Shown in pieces: positions 39,864 through 48,023 of a DNA stretch of 53,102 bases; position 1 is the first letter of the stretch, and each line of letters begins with the position of its first letter. Origin of the DNA: a virus. The position numbers were made by a program, and so were the translations under genes. The stretch is taken from positions 1 to 53,102 of IMG/VR virus record IMGVR_UViG_3300044837_000127; one strand, 5' to 3'. The notes under the pieces are model-generated. The model made no database searches. It worked only from the letters and a program-made list of their open reading frames with translations, and was not told the DNA's origin.

Positions 39864-40289
39864 TTACTCCACCCATTCAAAATGCAGATCTTTGACGGGC
39901 GTGTGGTAGCTTAAGGCTCTGGCCAGCCGTCCCACGGTTATGTTGAAAAAGGTCAGTACCTTTACGAAATCGTCAAAGACCATATCGAGCTCCACGCACC
40001 GGATACGGTCGCCCCGGCGCGGTTTTTGAAAATCTGGGTTGTTTTCATAATTACAGCACGGACGATGCTGGCGAATCAACTCTCCTTCATGATTATAAGC
40101 ATCGAATCGATTGTCAAACCAAGCCAGGATATCAACCGATATTTTCTTCCGCTTTGTCATCCGGTGCCAACGAATCGAGCGTTTATCGGCAAAAGCGCGA
40201 GCCGGGGGACCGGAGCCAATATAAATTATCTGCGTGCCGTTAAAATGCGCATAAACGCAATATGGCTTGCTGAAGGCGTCTTTGATCAT
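39864..40289 (-). CDS. GIY-YIG-like endonuclease, free-standing
   Basis: 141 aa from ATG 40289. GIY-YIG-like core: PYCVYAHFNGTQIIYIGSGPPARAF, then RSIRWHRMTK and the Glu of NHEGELIRQHRPCCNY. DNA is more AT-rich than neighbours, typical of recently arrived mobile endonucleases. It converges on the primase gene, with three bases between the stops. It borders the candidate origin. Confidence 0.7.
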   Translation of the reverse strand: MIKDAFSKPYCVYAHFNGTQIIYIGSGPPARAFADKRSIRWHRMTKRKKISVDILAWFDNRFDAYNHEGELIRQHRPCCNYENNPDFQKPRRGDRIRCVELDMVFDDFVKVLTFFNITVGRLARALSYHTPVKDLHFEWVE

Positions 40290-40301
40290 GGTTATAATCC
40301 G

Positions 40302-40571
40302 TATACCCCAAATGGTTCGGGGTAAAGTGATATCGTTAACTAGTTTATAATAGATTGATAGTAAACGATAAACCCGAAAATACCCCGATACCTGTGTTTG
40401 AATCAAGTCGGGCTGGCTTGTGCGTGCGGGCGCGATGCGCATGGGCGTGCGTAGCGCGCTATACGTGCGTAGCGATGCGCTCTAAAAAGTCAGGTATTTG
40501 GGTAGAATCTAAATAATCTAATAGAATCAACGGTCTGACAATACCCCGAACCCATACCCCGATAGTACCCC
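40302..40571. other. AT-rich intergenic region with repeated ATACCCCGA boxes, candidate origin
   Basis: The 400-base gap between 40289 and 40691 has no convincing gene. TACCCC occurs at 40304-40309, 40381-40386, 40542-40547, 40555-40560 and 40566-40571, mostly within ATACCCCGA, and once inverted (GGGGTA at 40319-40324), forming a hairpin with the first. GTGCGTAGCG occurs twice near 40450. The region is the most AT-rich of the genome and adjoins the primase-helicase, which suits an origin with iterons; a promoter region for the terminase operon is an alternative. Confidence 0.5.
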
Positions 40572-40690
40572 TATTACACCAGTAACACACTAACACACTC
40601 CGTAAGGGCGATGACGATGGGTACAGACCGGACGGCTGGAGCGCTGGCGGGTTGCCAACGGTGCCCCCAGCGTGATAATTCCGGCGGGTT

Positions 40691-41263
40691 ATGACGGATG
40701 CGCTTAATAACGGTGGTGCGGTGGCATTGGCGGTGCCGGTTGACGATGCGACCGCCCCTCCCACTGATTCGGGTGGTTCGCGCGTGCGCACGGCGCCGTT
40801 CGTCGCCCCGCCGCTGATGGTTGAATTGATTTGCGATGCGATTGCCCAGGGGCGATCGCTCATGGATATTTGCCGGGAAATTAACGTGCCGGACTCAACG
40901 GTGGATAGCTGGATTTTGCGCGATACGAAATTTGGCACCCGCTACGCTTATGCCCGGAGCAAGCGATTCGACCGCATCACCGAAGAGTGCCTGACCATCG
41001 CGGACGATCGGTCCCAGGACGATATTATCGACCACCAGGGCTTTCGGCGCCCCAATAAGGAATGGATTGCCCGATCGCGGGTGAAGATCGATACCCGGCT
41101 GCGACTGCTGGCCCTTTGGGATCCGAAAAAATACGGGGCCAAGCTGGAGCTCAATGGCGATCTGACCACCCGCAATTTGAATATCAACGTCCCGGTGGAT
41201 CCGGTCCAGGCGGCCCATGCCTATGCGGACCTGATGCGCGGCCGGCCGCCGGTTGACGGTTGA
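40691..41263 (+). CDS. Terminase small subunit
   Basis: 190 aa. HTH in the middle: MDICREINVPDSTVDSWILRD, then RYAYARSKRFDRITEECLTIADD and RSRVKIDTRLRLLALWDPKKYGAKLEL, the typical phage TerS pattern. It recognises the packaging site and loads the large subunit, encoded at 43057. A disordered N-terminal 35 residues precede the HTH. A hairpin and operator site 9 follow before the tiny genes. Confidence 0.85.
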   Translation: MTDALNNGGAVALAVPVDDATAPPTDSGGSRVRTAPFVAPPLMVELICDAIAQGRSLMDICREINVPDSTVDSWILRDTKFGTRYAYARSKRFDRITEECLTIADDRSQDDIIDHQGFRRPNKEWIARSRVKIDTRLRLLALWDPKKYGAKLELNGDLTTRNLNINVPVDPVQAAHAYADLMRGRPPVDG

Positions 41264-41416
41264 CAGCTCCGCCACGGCCGGGTAATTGCCGAATCACGGG
41301 CGAGCCACCAAGCCCCGCCATCATGATCGGTCTGGACCGAAACACTGGGGCAGAAAGAACGGCAGGGCGCGGCAAGCCCGGTCGGTTTCCAGACACCGGC
41401 CCAGCCGCAAGGGGAG

Positions 41417-41450
41417 GCCCCGCCGGCAACGGTGCGGGCCTTTTCCTTTG
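41417..41450 (+). terminator. Terminator-like hairpin before operator site 9
   Basis: GGCCCCGC and GCGGGCC pair with one bulge across a short loop, followed by TTTTCCTTT. It lies about 150 bases after the TerS gene; the 320 bases between TerS and the next gene hold only this hairpin, operator site 9 and non-coding-looking sequence. Confidence 0.6.
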
Positions 41451-41457
41451 TCCGATT

Positions 41458-41471
41458 GACCGACTCGTCAG
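41458..41471. promoter_or_regulatory. TGACSGnnCSGTCA operator site 9 with rightward promoter
   Basis: TGACCGACTCGTCA, one mismatch to the consensus. Rightward: TTGACC (41457-41462), 17 bp, -10 TATCAA (41480-41485), ahead of the tiny membrane genes from 41582. Confidence 0.8.
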
Positions 41472-41581
41472 CCATCATTATCAACCGTTCCCGACTCGGT
41501 CGGACGGCACCCGCGAATCGACGCGGAACCGAAGGGGGTAAGACTCCACCGCGCCGGCCGGGTTAACGGGAGGGGCGGATT

Positions 41582-41752
41582 ATGGGTGTGCTGCTGGTGA
41601 TTGGAGTGCTGGTGATGCTGGGCGGAATAGCGGCGATGGACCGGACCACCGGAGCGCTGCGGCGTAAGGTTGCCTGGGCGTCGACCGGCGCCGCGGTGCT
41701 GGTGGTGTCCATGCTGCTGGTGGCACCGCCCGACGTCTGGATCAGGCAATGA
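41582..41752 (+). CDS. 56-aa two-helix membrane protein
   Basis: MGVLLVIGVLVMLGGIAAMD, a basic loop (TGALRRKVAW), then AAVLVVSMLLVAPP. Ribosome site GGGAGGGG. Pinholin-like size and topology. First gene behind operator site 9 and coupled to the next gene by an ATGA overlap. Function unproven. Confidence 0.65.
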   Translation: MGVLLVIGVLVMLGGIAAMDRTTGALRRKVAWASTGAAVLVVSMLLVAPPDVWIRQ

Positions 41753-41889
41753 CCGGGCTATGTATGGCGGTCGATTGGGGACCCTTGGCATTTATCGGGC
41801 TTTTAGTGGCGGCAGTTCTAGTGCCCATAGGGATTTATGAAATTATCGATATTCAACGTTCTATTAATCGGATGCGGAAGGGTAAGTAG
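41749..41889 (+). CDS. 46-aa single-helix membrane protein
   Basis: MTGLCMAVDWG, helix LAFIGLLVAAVLVPIGIYEII, basic end (QRSINRMRKGK). Starts in an ATGA overlap with the two-helix protein gene. Together they could form a small membrane complex, for example in lysis; this is inference from topology. Confidence 0.6.
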   Translation: MTGLCMAVDWGPLAFIGLLVAAVLVPIGIYEIIDIQRSINRMRKGK

Positions 41890-42069
41890 GTGCCGGCGAG
41901 CCCCCAGCTCCAGGCGACGCTTGATTCGCTGGGGGCGACCCTGGCCGCCAGCACTCGCCAGCCAACGGTCCGAACGGAGGGCGATGAACGGATTTGCGCG
42001 GCCTGCTGGCGCCGATGGAGGCTCGCGGAAGAGCGGCCCGACTGCGAACGGGGCTGCAATGGCCGGTAA
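41890..42069 (+). CDS. 59-aa Cys-cluster protein
   Basis: GTG start with GGAAGG eight bases upstream and directly after the previous stop. ERICAACWRRWR and RPDCERGCNG give Cx2C and Cx3C pairs, a likely zinc site. Unknown function. Confidence 0.55.
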   Translation: MPASPQLQATLDSLGATLAASTRQPTVRTEGDERICAACWRRWRLAEERPDCERGCNGR

Positions 42070-42301
42070 TTATGGAGCTTGGGGCCGCGGGCGGGCCTTT
42101 ACGGCACATCGGGCGACGGCCAAGCGGGCCAAACTTAACCGCTTCGCCCAGGCGCTGGCGGATAGCGCGACCGGAAGCATTAGCGAGGCCGCCCGCGCCG
42201 CCGGCATCAGTCAGCAAACCGGGAGCATTTACTTCCGGGAGATTTGTGGGGCGATCAATGCCGCTCAACGGGCGGCGGGGTATGGAGACTGGGCGACATG
42301 A
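42059..42301 (+). CDS. Small HTH protein
   Basis: 80 aa. Basic N-terminus, then SISEAARAAGISQQTGSIYFREI, a helix-turn-helix. It could be a DNA-binding helper of packaging or a local regulator. An in-frame ATG at 41984 is possible (GGAGG upstream) but would lie over the previous gene. Stop overlaps the next ATG. Confidence 0.6.
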   Translation: MAGNYGAWGRGRAFTAHRATAKRAKLNRFAQALADSATGSISEAARAAGISQQTGSIYFREICGAINAAQRAAGYGDWAT

Positions 42302-42660
42302 CGGACCCGACAATTATCATAATCACCGCCGGATTGCTGCTGGCCGCCCTGACCGTCTTGCTGGTCCGCCGCCTGTCGCCAACCGAGCCGATCGCCGCGC
42401 CCCGGCTCTTTGGACCACCGGAACCGCCCGTGCTGGTAGTCGCCCCACAGCCAGACGAATTTTGTTTGATCACCAAGATCGGTGAGGTCGTATCGCACGG
42501 CATGGATCGGGTCGACGCCATGCGGCAATTCGGAGCGGACCGCTTTCTGACGTTCATGCCGATGCCGGACGGGACGTGCTGGTCCCTGACCGTGGTGCAT
42601 CACCCGAACGAAGCGACGGCCAAGGCCAGCTATCGGCCGGCGCCGTTGGTCACGCACTGA
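42298..42660 (+). CDS. Membrane-anchored small protein
   Basis: 120 aa. TIIIITAGLLLAALTVLLVRRL anchors it; a Pro-rich linker follows and then a soluble part (DEFCLITKIGEVVSHGMDRVDAMRQFGADRFLTFM...CWSLTVVHH). ATGA overlaps at both ends. Probably faces the cytoplasm or periplasm; no family recognised. Confidence 0.65.
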   Translation: MTDPTIIIITAGLLLAALTVLLVRRLSPTEPIAAPRLFGPPEPPVLVVAPQPDEFCLITKIGEVVSHGMDRVDAMRQFGADRFLTFMPMPDGTCWSLTVVHHPNEATAKASYRPAPLVTH

Positions 42661-42893
42661 TGGCAACCGCTCCGCCCGCGCCGGTAATCGACTGGTACGC
42701 CCTGGGCGGAACGGAATATCTGAACGATAAGCACATGCCGGACCGAATGTGCCGGATATACCCCACCCGCGACCGCCATAGCGAGGAAGACGAGCGGCGC
42801 TATCTGGCCGGCTGGCGAGCGGCCCAGGAAGCGGACCAGACCCAACATGCCGATATGACGGAGCGCGAAAACGTCTGGGGGTGGATGGAGTGA
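42660..42893 (+). CDS. Small hypothetical protein
   Basis: 77 aa. PVIDWYALGGTEYL, CRIYPTRDRHSEEDERRYLAGWRAAQEAD: a short ordered core ending in a helix with YLAGWRAA, a pattern seen in small phage proteins. Coupled by one-base overlaps to both neighbours. Unknown function. Confidence 0.65.
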   Translation: MATAPPAPVIDWYALGGTEYLNDKHMPDRMCRIYPTRDRHSEEDERRYLAGWRAAQEADQTQHADMTERENVWGWME

Positions 42894-43057
42894 TGGCCGC
42901 CACCAGTAATTATCGCCGCCGCCGGTTCAGCTCCACCCCGCAGCAAATTATGGAAAGGCTGGTGCGGACCGAGCCCAAGGGCGGTGCGGCGCTCATGATC
43001 TTGCGCTGGCTGACCGATAGTGCGGCCCGTGATGGGGCGGTGCCCAAAGACGCATAA
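42893..43057 (+). CDS. 54-aa basic protein upstream of terminase
   Basis: MAATSNYRRRRFSSTPQQIMERLVRTEPKGGAALMI and an acidic end. Overlaps the large terminase start by one base (TAATG). Size and position suggest a helper in packaging, but nothing in the sequence proves it. Confidence 0.6.
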   Translation: MAATSNYRRRRFSSTPQQIMERLVRTEPKGGAALMILRWLTDSAARDGAVPKDA

Positions 43058-44706
43058 TGCCGAATATTTCCCAACAAAATCAATCTGATGGGGTGGTGAC
43101 CTTCGACTGGGCCCATCCGGATTATGCAGCGGTCTTTCGCCAACGGGTGGACCGGCTAAAATGGCTGCAGGACAATCCCGACCAGCTCCCGGCCATCCGC
43201 GCCTATTACCGCTCGCATATTGCCGACTTCATCAACGATTGGGGCTGCACGGTCGACCCGAAACGGGCGGACGATAGCCGGCCGGCCATGCTCCCGTTCG
43301 TCCTCTACCCTCGCCAGCGCGAATTTATCGACTGGATGCTATGGCTATGGCGGACCAAGCAATCCGGCGCCGCCCCCAAATCTCGCGAAGTCGGGCTGTC
43401 CTGGCTGGCCATCGCCACTAGCTGTTCGCTCTGTCTGTTCCATCGGGATTTAGCCATTGGTTTCGGATCAAGCAAATTGGAGCTGGTGGATAAGCTGGGC
43501 GACCCCAAGTCGTTATTTTGGAAAGCCCGGGAATACATGGCGTTGCTGCCGGCCGAATTCACCAACGGATGGACCCGCGCTGACGCCCCCGAAAAACTGA
43601 TTAAGTTTCCGGCTACGGGCAGCACCATGGCCGGCGAAGGAGGCGATGATATTGGCCGTGGCGGCCGTACCAGCATGTATTTTGTGGACGAAGCGGCTTT
43701 TCTGGAACGGCCGATGCTGGCCGAAGGGTCTTTATCGGAGAATACCTTTTGCCGAATTGACATCAGTACCGCGCATGGCATCGGCAACCCCTTTTATGAG
43801 AAGGTCACGAAGACCTATCCGCCCGCGCGGGTGTTTCGTTTCCACTGGCGCGACGATCCCCGCAAGGATGATGCGTGGTACGCGGACCGGGTGGCCAATC
43901 TGGACCCGGTGACGGTCGCCCAGGAAATCGACATAGATTTCTCCGCATCCATGGAAGGCGTGGTGATTCCCTCTGCCTGGGTGCAAACCGCGATCGACGC
44001 CCATTTGAAGCTGAATATCGCCCCGACCGGAGCGCTGACCGGCGCCCTGGACGTGGCGGACGAAGGGCGCGATCTGAACGCCTTTGCCGCAGCCCAGGGG
44101 ATACTGGTCGACCACCTGTCCGAATGGTCGGGCAAGGGATCTGACGTTTTTGGCACCACCCAGCGAGCGTTCGGCCTTTGCGACGATCTGGAGCTGGAGG
44201 GCTTCCGATACGATGCCGATGGGCTGGGGGCGGGCGTGCGCGGCGACGCCCGCGTGATCAATGAACAGCGCGCCGCCGACGGCCGGGCGGAAATATTGGT
44301 CCAGCCGTTCCGGGGGTCCGCCGAAGTGATGGAGCCGGAGCGCGAGGACGTAAAGGGCCGCAAAAACAAGGATTATTTTGCCAACCGTAAGGCCCAATCA
44401 TGGTTTGCGCTGCGGCGCCGCTTTGAAATTACCCATCGTGCCGTCACCGCCCCGTCGGTGGCTGCGGCGATGGGCTGGGGGCCCGACGATATAATTTCGC
44501 TGTCGAGCAGCCTGCCGATGCTGGCGAAACTGATGGCCGAATTGTCCCAGCCGACCTATACGCTTAACACCGTCGGCAAAATCGTGATAGACAAGGCCCC
44601 TGATGGAACGCGGAGCCCCAACCTTGCGGATGCGCTGATGATCCTTTTTGGACGGGCAAACCGGCCGCCAATGAGGATATCGGACCGGGCGCTGGAGGAG
44701 ATTTAA
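43057..44706 (+). CDS. terL: Terminase large subunit
   Basis: 549 aa. ATPase half: YPRQREFIDWMLWLWRTK (Q-like), Walker A-type KSREVGLSW near residue 110, Walker B SMYFVDEAAF near residue 207, coupling DISTAHG. Nuclease half: ALDVADEGRDLNAFA near residue 330, RYDADGLGAGV near residue 387, and NLADALMILFG near residue 525, supplying the acidic metal ligands. It drives DNA packaging with the TerS gene 1.8 kb upstream. The portal start overlaps its stop. Confidence 0.95.
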   Translation: MPNISQQNQSDGVVTFDWAHPDYAAVFRQRVDRLKWLQDNPDQLPAIRAYYRSHIADFINDWGCTVDPKRADDSRPAMLPFVLYPRQREFIDWMLWLWRTKQSGAAPKSREVGLSWLAIATSCSLCLFHRDLAIGFGSSKLELVDKLGDPKSLFWKAREYMALLPAEFTNGWTRADAPEKLIKFPATGSTMAGEGGDDIGRGGRTSMYFVDEAAFLERPMLAEGSLSENTFCRIDISTAHGIGNPFYEKVTKTYPPARVFRFHWRDDPRKDDAWYADRVANLDPVTVAQEIDIDFSASMEGVVIPSAWVQTAIDAHLKLNIAPTGALTGALDVADEGRDLNAFAAAQGILVDHLSEWSGKGSDVFGTTQRAFGLCDDLELEGFRYDADGLGAGVRGDARVINEQRAADGRAEILVQPFRGSAEVMEPEREDVKGRKNKDYFANRKAQSWFALRRRFEITHRAVTAPSVAAAMGWGPDDIISLSSSLPMLAKLMAELSQPTYTLNTVGKIVIDKAPDGTRSPNLADALMILFGRANRPPMRISDRALEEI

Positions 44707-46220
44707 TGCGATTCGCCCGCCTTCGCCGCTGGTTGGCCACCCAATTGGCACCGCCCATCCAGACGGTGACGGAGCAATTGGCCGATCTGCCCGAAGCCCG
44801 CGGGGTCAGCATGATGGCCCTGGCCGAAGCCTCCGCCGGCTACGGGCAGCCCCTCCAGGCGTTCCATTCGTTGCCGGCCGCGGCGCCCGGCGTGATGCCG
44901 ACTACCATGGCGATGGATGCCGGTGTTCCGGCCTATGCGTCCCAGGCGGCCGGCGCGATCATGCAATGGGGGCTGGAAAGTCGCTTCCATGAAGGCATGG
45001 CGTTCCTGGGCTTCCCCTATCTGGCGGAGCTCGCCCAGCGGTCCGAATATCGAAAAATGACGGAGACGATCGCACGGGACGCCACCCGCAAATGGATGGA
45101 ATTGAAGGGTCCGGACGAAACGAAGCTGAAGGCCCTGAAGGATGCGATAATCACGCATGGCGTCCGCGCGAAGCTGCAGCATGTGGCGGAGCTGGACGGC
45201 TATTTCGGCCGCGGCCAGATCTTCGTGGACGTCGGGGAAACCAATTTGCGCACCGCCATGGTGATCGACAAGAAGGCGATCGGCAAAGGCAAGCTGAAGG
45301 GCTTTACGGTGGTGGAGCCGGTTTGGACCTATCCGGGCGAATATAACGCGACGGAGCCGCTGAAACCGGACTTCTTCGTGCCGCGCGAATGGTACGTGAT
45401 GGGCGATATCATCCACCGATCCCGACTGCTGGTCTTCATCGCCCGCGAAGTGCCCGACATGCTTAAAGCCACCTATGCTTTCGGTGGTCTCAGCATGTCC
45501 CAGATGGCCAAGCCCTATGTGGACAATTGGCTGCGCACCCGTCAGTCCGTCAGCGATTTGATCCATTCGTTTTCCACCATGGTCCTGAAGACCGATATGG
45601 CATCGATTTTGACCGGCGGCCCGGCCGCCAATGTCCTGGCCCGACTCCAGCTCTACACGCAATTCCGCGATAACCGGGGGGTCTTCGCGGTCGACAAAGA
45701 GTCGGAAGAGCTGGAGAATGTAAGCGCGCCGCTCGCCAATCTGGACGATCTGCAGACTCAGGCGCAAGAGCAAATGTGCACGGTATCGGGGGTGCCCCGG
45801 CTGCTATTGTTGGGCCTGTCGCCTAAGGGCTCCGGCATAGGCGATTCGGGCCAAGGCGAAATTCAGGCGTATTTCGGGTATATTATCGCCTATCAGGAAC
45901 GCTTTTTCCGGCCGCACCTGACCACCATCATCAACCTGATCCAGCTCGACCTTTGGGGCGAAGTCGACCCGCTGATTACCTTTGAATTCCACCCGCTACA
46001 GGAAATGGATTTGAAGGAACTGGCGGAAATCCGCAAGAGCGATGCCGAAGCCATCACCCTCTATGTGAACGCCGGGTGCGTCTCGCCCGACGAAGCGCGG
46101 GAAGTCATTTCGGAAGACGAAAACGGGCTGTTCTTTGGCGTCGATCTGTCCGCCCCGGCGCCAGAGCAAGATGACGATACCGATGTGTTGAACGGTCCGC
46201 CCGATGCCGGCGGTGGCTAA
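44706..46220 (+). CDS. Portal protein (DUF1073)
   Basis: 504 aa. DUF1073 pattern: AIMQWGLESRFHEGMAFLGFPYLAELAQRSEYRKM near residue 80, LDGYFGRGQIFVDVG, EWYVMGDIIHRSRLLVF, and late VSGVPRLLLLGLSPKGSGIGDSGQGEIQAYF. C-terminal part acidic. Portals form the dodecameric DNA gate at one head vertex. It lies between terminase and head-morphogenesis genes, the standard order. Confidence 0.9.
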   Translation: MRFARLRRWLATQLAPPIQTVTEQLADLPEARGVSMMALAEASAGYGQPLQAFHSLPAAAPGVMPTTMAMDAGVPAYASQAAGAIMQWGLESRFHEGMAFLGFPYLAELAQRSEYRKMTETIARDATRKWMELKGPDETKLKALKDAIITHGVRAKLQHVAELDGYFGRGQIFVDVGETNLRTAMVIDKKAIGKGKLKGFTVVEPVWTYPGEYNATEPLKPDFFVPREWYVMGDIIHRSRLLVFIAREVPDMLKATYAFGGLSMSQMAKPYVDNWLRTRQSVSDLIHSFSTMVLKTDMASILTGGPAANVLARLQLYTQFRDNRGVFAVDKESEELENVSAPLANLDDLQTQAQEQMCTVSGVPRLLLLGLSPKGSGIGDSGQGEIQAYFGYIIAYQERFFRPHLTTIINLIQLDLWGEVDPLITFEFHPLQEMDLKELAEIRKSDAEAITLYVNAGCVSPDEAREVISEDENGLFFGVDLSAPAPEQDDDTDVLNGPPDAGGG

Positions 46221-47016
46221 CAGCGCGGATCCGGTCCAGCCGGCCGCCCCCATCCGGACCGAATATCAGCGCCGGCTGGAACGCGCGGTCACCGACATGC
46301 ACAAGTCCGTCCGCTTTTGGGTGGCAGGCTGCTATCGGGTCCAGATGGCCAATGCGCCGATCGTGCTGGCCGCGGACGCACCCCCACACCATGCTGGGGA
46401 CGCATCGGCGCCTCGCGAGCTCCAGGATGCCATCCGCAAATTGTCGCGCCGGTGGCTCCGCAATTTCGACAAGCTCGCATGGAAATTGTCGGACTGGTTT
46501 GCTACCAAGGTGGAAGAGCGGTCGACCGTTGGTTTGCGGGAATCGCTGCGAAAACATGGGTTTACTGTCCGGTTCAAGCCAACGCGGGCGATGAATGACG
46601 CGGCCCAGGCGGTCGCGGCTGAAAATGTCGCACTGATAAAATCCATTCCAGAACAATACCTTAAGAGCGTTGAGGGCGCCGTGATGCGCTCCGCCCAGAC
46701 CGGACGGGATCTGAAATCGCTGGTCGACGAGCTGACCCAGATCGAAGGCATCACCCGGCGCCGAGCCAAGCTGATCGCCCGGACCCAGAACAATCAGGCC
46801 ACCGCGGCGATGACCCGCGTGCGGATGCTGGAGGCCGGAATTACCCAAGCGATCTGGGTCCATACCGGTGCCGGCAGAACGTTCCGGCCGGCCCACGTCG
46901 CCATGTCGGGTCGACGCTATAGCATCGCGGACGGCGCGGACGTGGAAGGGCGCTGGCCCGGCGTGGCCATAAACTGCCATTGCATTCAACGGCCGGTCAT
47001 TCCGGGATTTGATTAG
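46204..47016 (+). CDS. Phage head morphogenesis protein (Mu F/SPP1 gp7-like)
   Basis: 270 aa, starting 17 bases inside the portal gene. Helical N-terminal half, then the C-terminal signature ITRRRAKLIARTQNNQATAAMTRVRML, IWVHTGAGRTFRPAHVAMSGRRYSI and GVAINCHCIQRPV, typical of minor head proteins that enter the capsid with DNA. Ends before a tiny gene and operator site 10. Confidence 0.85.
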   Translation: MPAVANSADPVQPAAPIRTEYQRRLERAVTDMHKSVRFWVAGCYRVQMANAPIVLAADAPPHHAGDASAPRELQDAIRKLSRRWLRNFDKLAWKLSDWFATKVEERSTVGLRESLRKHGFTVRFKPTRAMNDAAQAVAAENVALIKSIPEQYLKSVEGAVMRSAQTGRDLKSLVDELTQIEGITRRRAKLIARTQNNQATAAMTRVRMLEAGITQAIWVHTGAGRTFRPAHVAMSGRRYSIADGADVEGRWPGVAINCHCIQRPVIPGFD

Positions 47017-47026
47017 GAGACGTCCA

Positions 47027-47152
47027 ATGCTTGCAATTTTCGCCCTTTACGCATCGCTCGTCGGCCCCGGCCCGGTTATTGAGACATGCGCGTTCCTGCC
47101 GGCCACTCGACTTTGCGTTCATCCAGGCTACCCGTGGCGGCGGGGCTATTGA
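47027..47152 (+). CDS. 41-aa small peptide
   Basis: MLAIFALYASLVGPGPVIETCAFLPA..., with ribosome site AGGAGA. The N-terminus is hydrophobic and two later Cys (ETCAF, RLCVH) could pair. Its stop is inside operator site 10. Could be a secreted peptide; low certainty. Confidence 0.45.
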   Translation: MLAIFALYASLVGPGPVIETCAFLPATRLCVHPGYPWRRGY

Positions 47153-47163
47153 CCGTCCCGTCA
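47150..47163. promoter_or_regulatory. TGACSGnnCSGTCA operator site 10 with rightward promoter
   Basis: TGACCGTCCCGTCA. Rightward: -35 TTGACC (47149-47154), 17 bp, -10 TAGACG (47172-47177). A strong terminator lies 50 bases downstream, so the first product would be a short RNA. Confidence 0.75.
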
Positions 47164-47182
47164 GTAATCGCTAGACGGTGAT

Positions 47183-47272
47183 TTGCGCGGTTTTGGCATT
47201 CCCCTTTTCCGCGCAACCTCCCTGATACTGGGGCGCCGGGTGGGCTGTTCAAAGCCCGGCGCCCCGTTTTTT
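47183..47272 (+). ncRNA. Candidate ~90-nt structured RNA
   Basis: Between the operator-site-10 promoter and a strong terminator. Stem 1: TTGCGCGG (47183-47190) with CCGCGCAA (47209-47216), perfect 8 bp, with a pyrimidine-rich loop. Stem 2 is the terminator at 47230-47265 followed by a T run. A 15-codon frame (GTG at 47179) exists but is not convincing. Confidence 0.5.
47230..47272 (+). terminator. Strong rho-independent terminator
   Basis: GGGGCGCCGGG (47230-47240) and CCCGGCGCCCC (47255-47265) form an 11-bp perfect stem, followed by GTTTTTT. Separates portal/head genes from the next set. Confidence 0.9.
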
Positions 47273-47332
47273 ATTGGCGGTTCGGCCGGCTTTGGCATAG
47301 GCTCTTGGTGACGCCAAGACCGGGAGGCAATG

Positions 47333-47542
47333 ATGCAGCTATCCGATTCCGCAATGGTCAAAGCCCGCGCGATCAAGCGGGCTCTGGAGCGGGCGCACGA
47401 AGCGCACCCCAATTCCCTTGCGCTCAACCGTCTTCATCGTGCGATGGAAAACGGGGTTTTCGAGCTCGACTTGCCCGATGATCAGCGGATCGCATTGGGC
47501 GGCGGCACGAACAAGGATGACGATGGCGACGGCGGCCCGTGA
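47333..47542 (+). CDS. Small charged helical protein
   Basis: 69 aa from ATG 47333 (GGAGG 5 bases upstream; ATG 47330 is too close). KARAIKRALERAHEAHPNSLALNRLHRAME, then an acidic end. Stop overlaps the next gene's GTG. Unknown function. Confidence 0.6.
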   Translation: MQLSDSAMVKARAIKRALERAHEAHPNSLALNRLHRAMENGVFELDLPDDQRIALGGGTNKDDDGDGGP

Positions 47543-48018
47543 CCCACTACATTTTCCTGATTTATGGCGCTCTGGCAGTCTTGGCGCTATGGTCGTCTGG
47601 TCACGATCGTGACTTGCGAGCGATCGGCATATGCCTAGTCTTGGGCTGGGCATTTTCCAATATTTTGGATTGGTCATTCCCCGCAACCGATAAGCCCGGC
47701 CCCTACACATTCATTGAGCTCATCGTTGCACTATTCGCCTATCTGGCCTGGGAGGTCCGCCAGCAACGGTCGATTCTGTTGATTTTATGTGTCAATATTG
47801 TCTCAATTTGTTCGAATATCGCCCTTGCGTTAAATAATCTTCCAGATGCGCGACATATTTACGTCCATGCACTGACTACAAATCTGTGCTTTGCCGCGGA
47901 ATGCGGGTTGGTCATGTGGATTGGGGTTGCTGATGGATATCGGATTGGGCGTTTCCATTGGCGGCCTTTTAATCGTCGGGCTTCTGCTCAACCGGGCGTT
48001 AGTGGCAAGGCGCCGTAA
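47539..48018 (+). CDS. Four-helix membrane protein
   Basis: 159 aa, GTG start overlapping the previous stop. Hydrophobic helices: IFLIYGALAVLAL, AIGICLVLGWAFSNIL, TFIELIVALFAYLAW and LLILCVNIVSICSNIAL, then a basic C-terminus. Multi-span phage membrane protein; possible holin or superinfection gene. DNA is slightly more AT-rich than neighbours. Confidence 0.65.
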   Translation: MTHYIFLIYGALAVLALWSSGHDRDLRAIGICLVLGWAFSNILDWSFPATDKPGPYTFIELIVALFAYLAWEVRQQRSILLILCVNIVSICSNIALALNNLPDARHIYVHALTTNLCFAAECGLVMWIGVADGYRIGRFHWRPFNRRASAQPGVSGKAP

Positions 48019-48023
48019 GCGCG

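Noticed and set aside
39895-40690. Additional genes in the AT-rich gap
   Set aside because: Open frames there are short or antisense, without ribosome sites or recognisable patterns; only the GIY-YIG-like gene is kept.
41260-41541. 93-codon frame after the terminase small subunit
   Set aside because: Pro/Gly/Arg-rich with no ribosome site, and it runs through a terminator hairpin and operator site 9.
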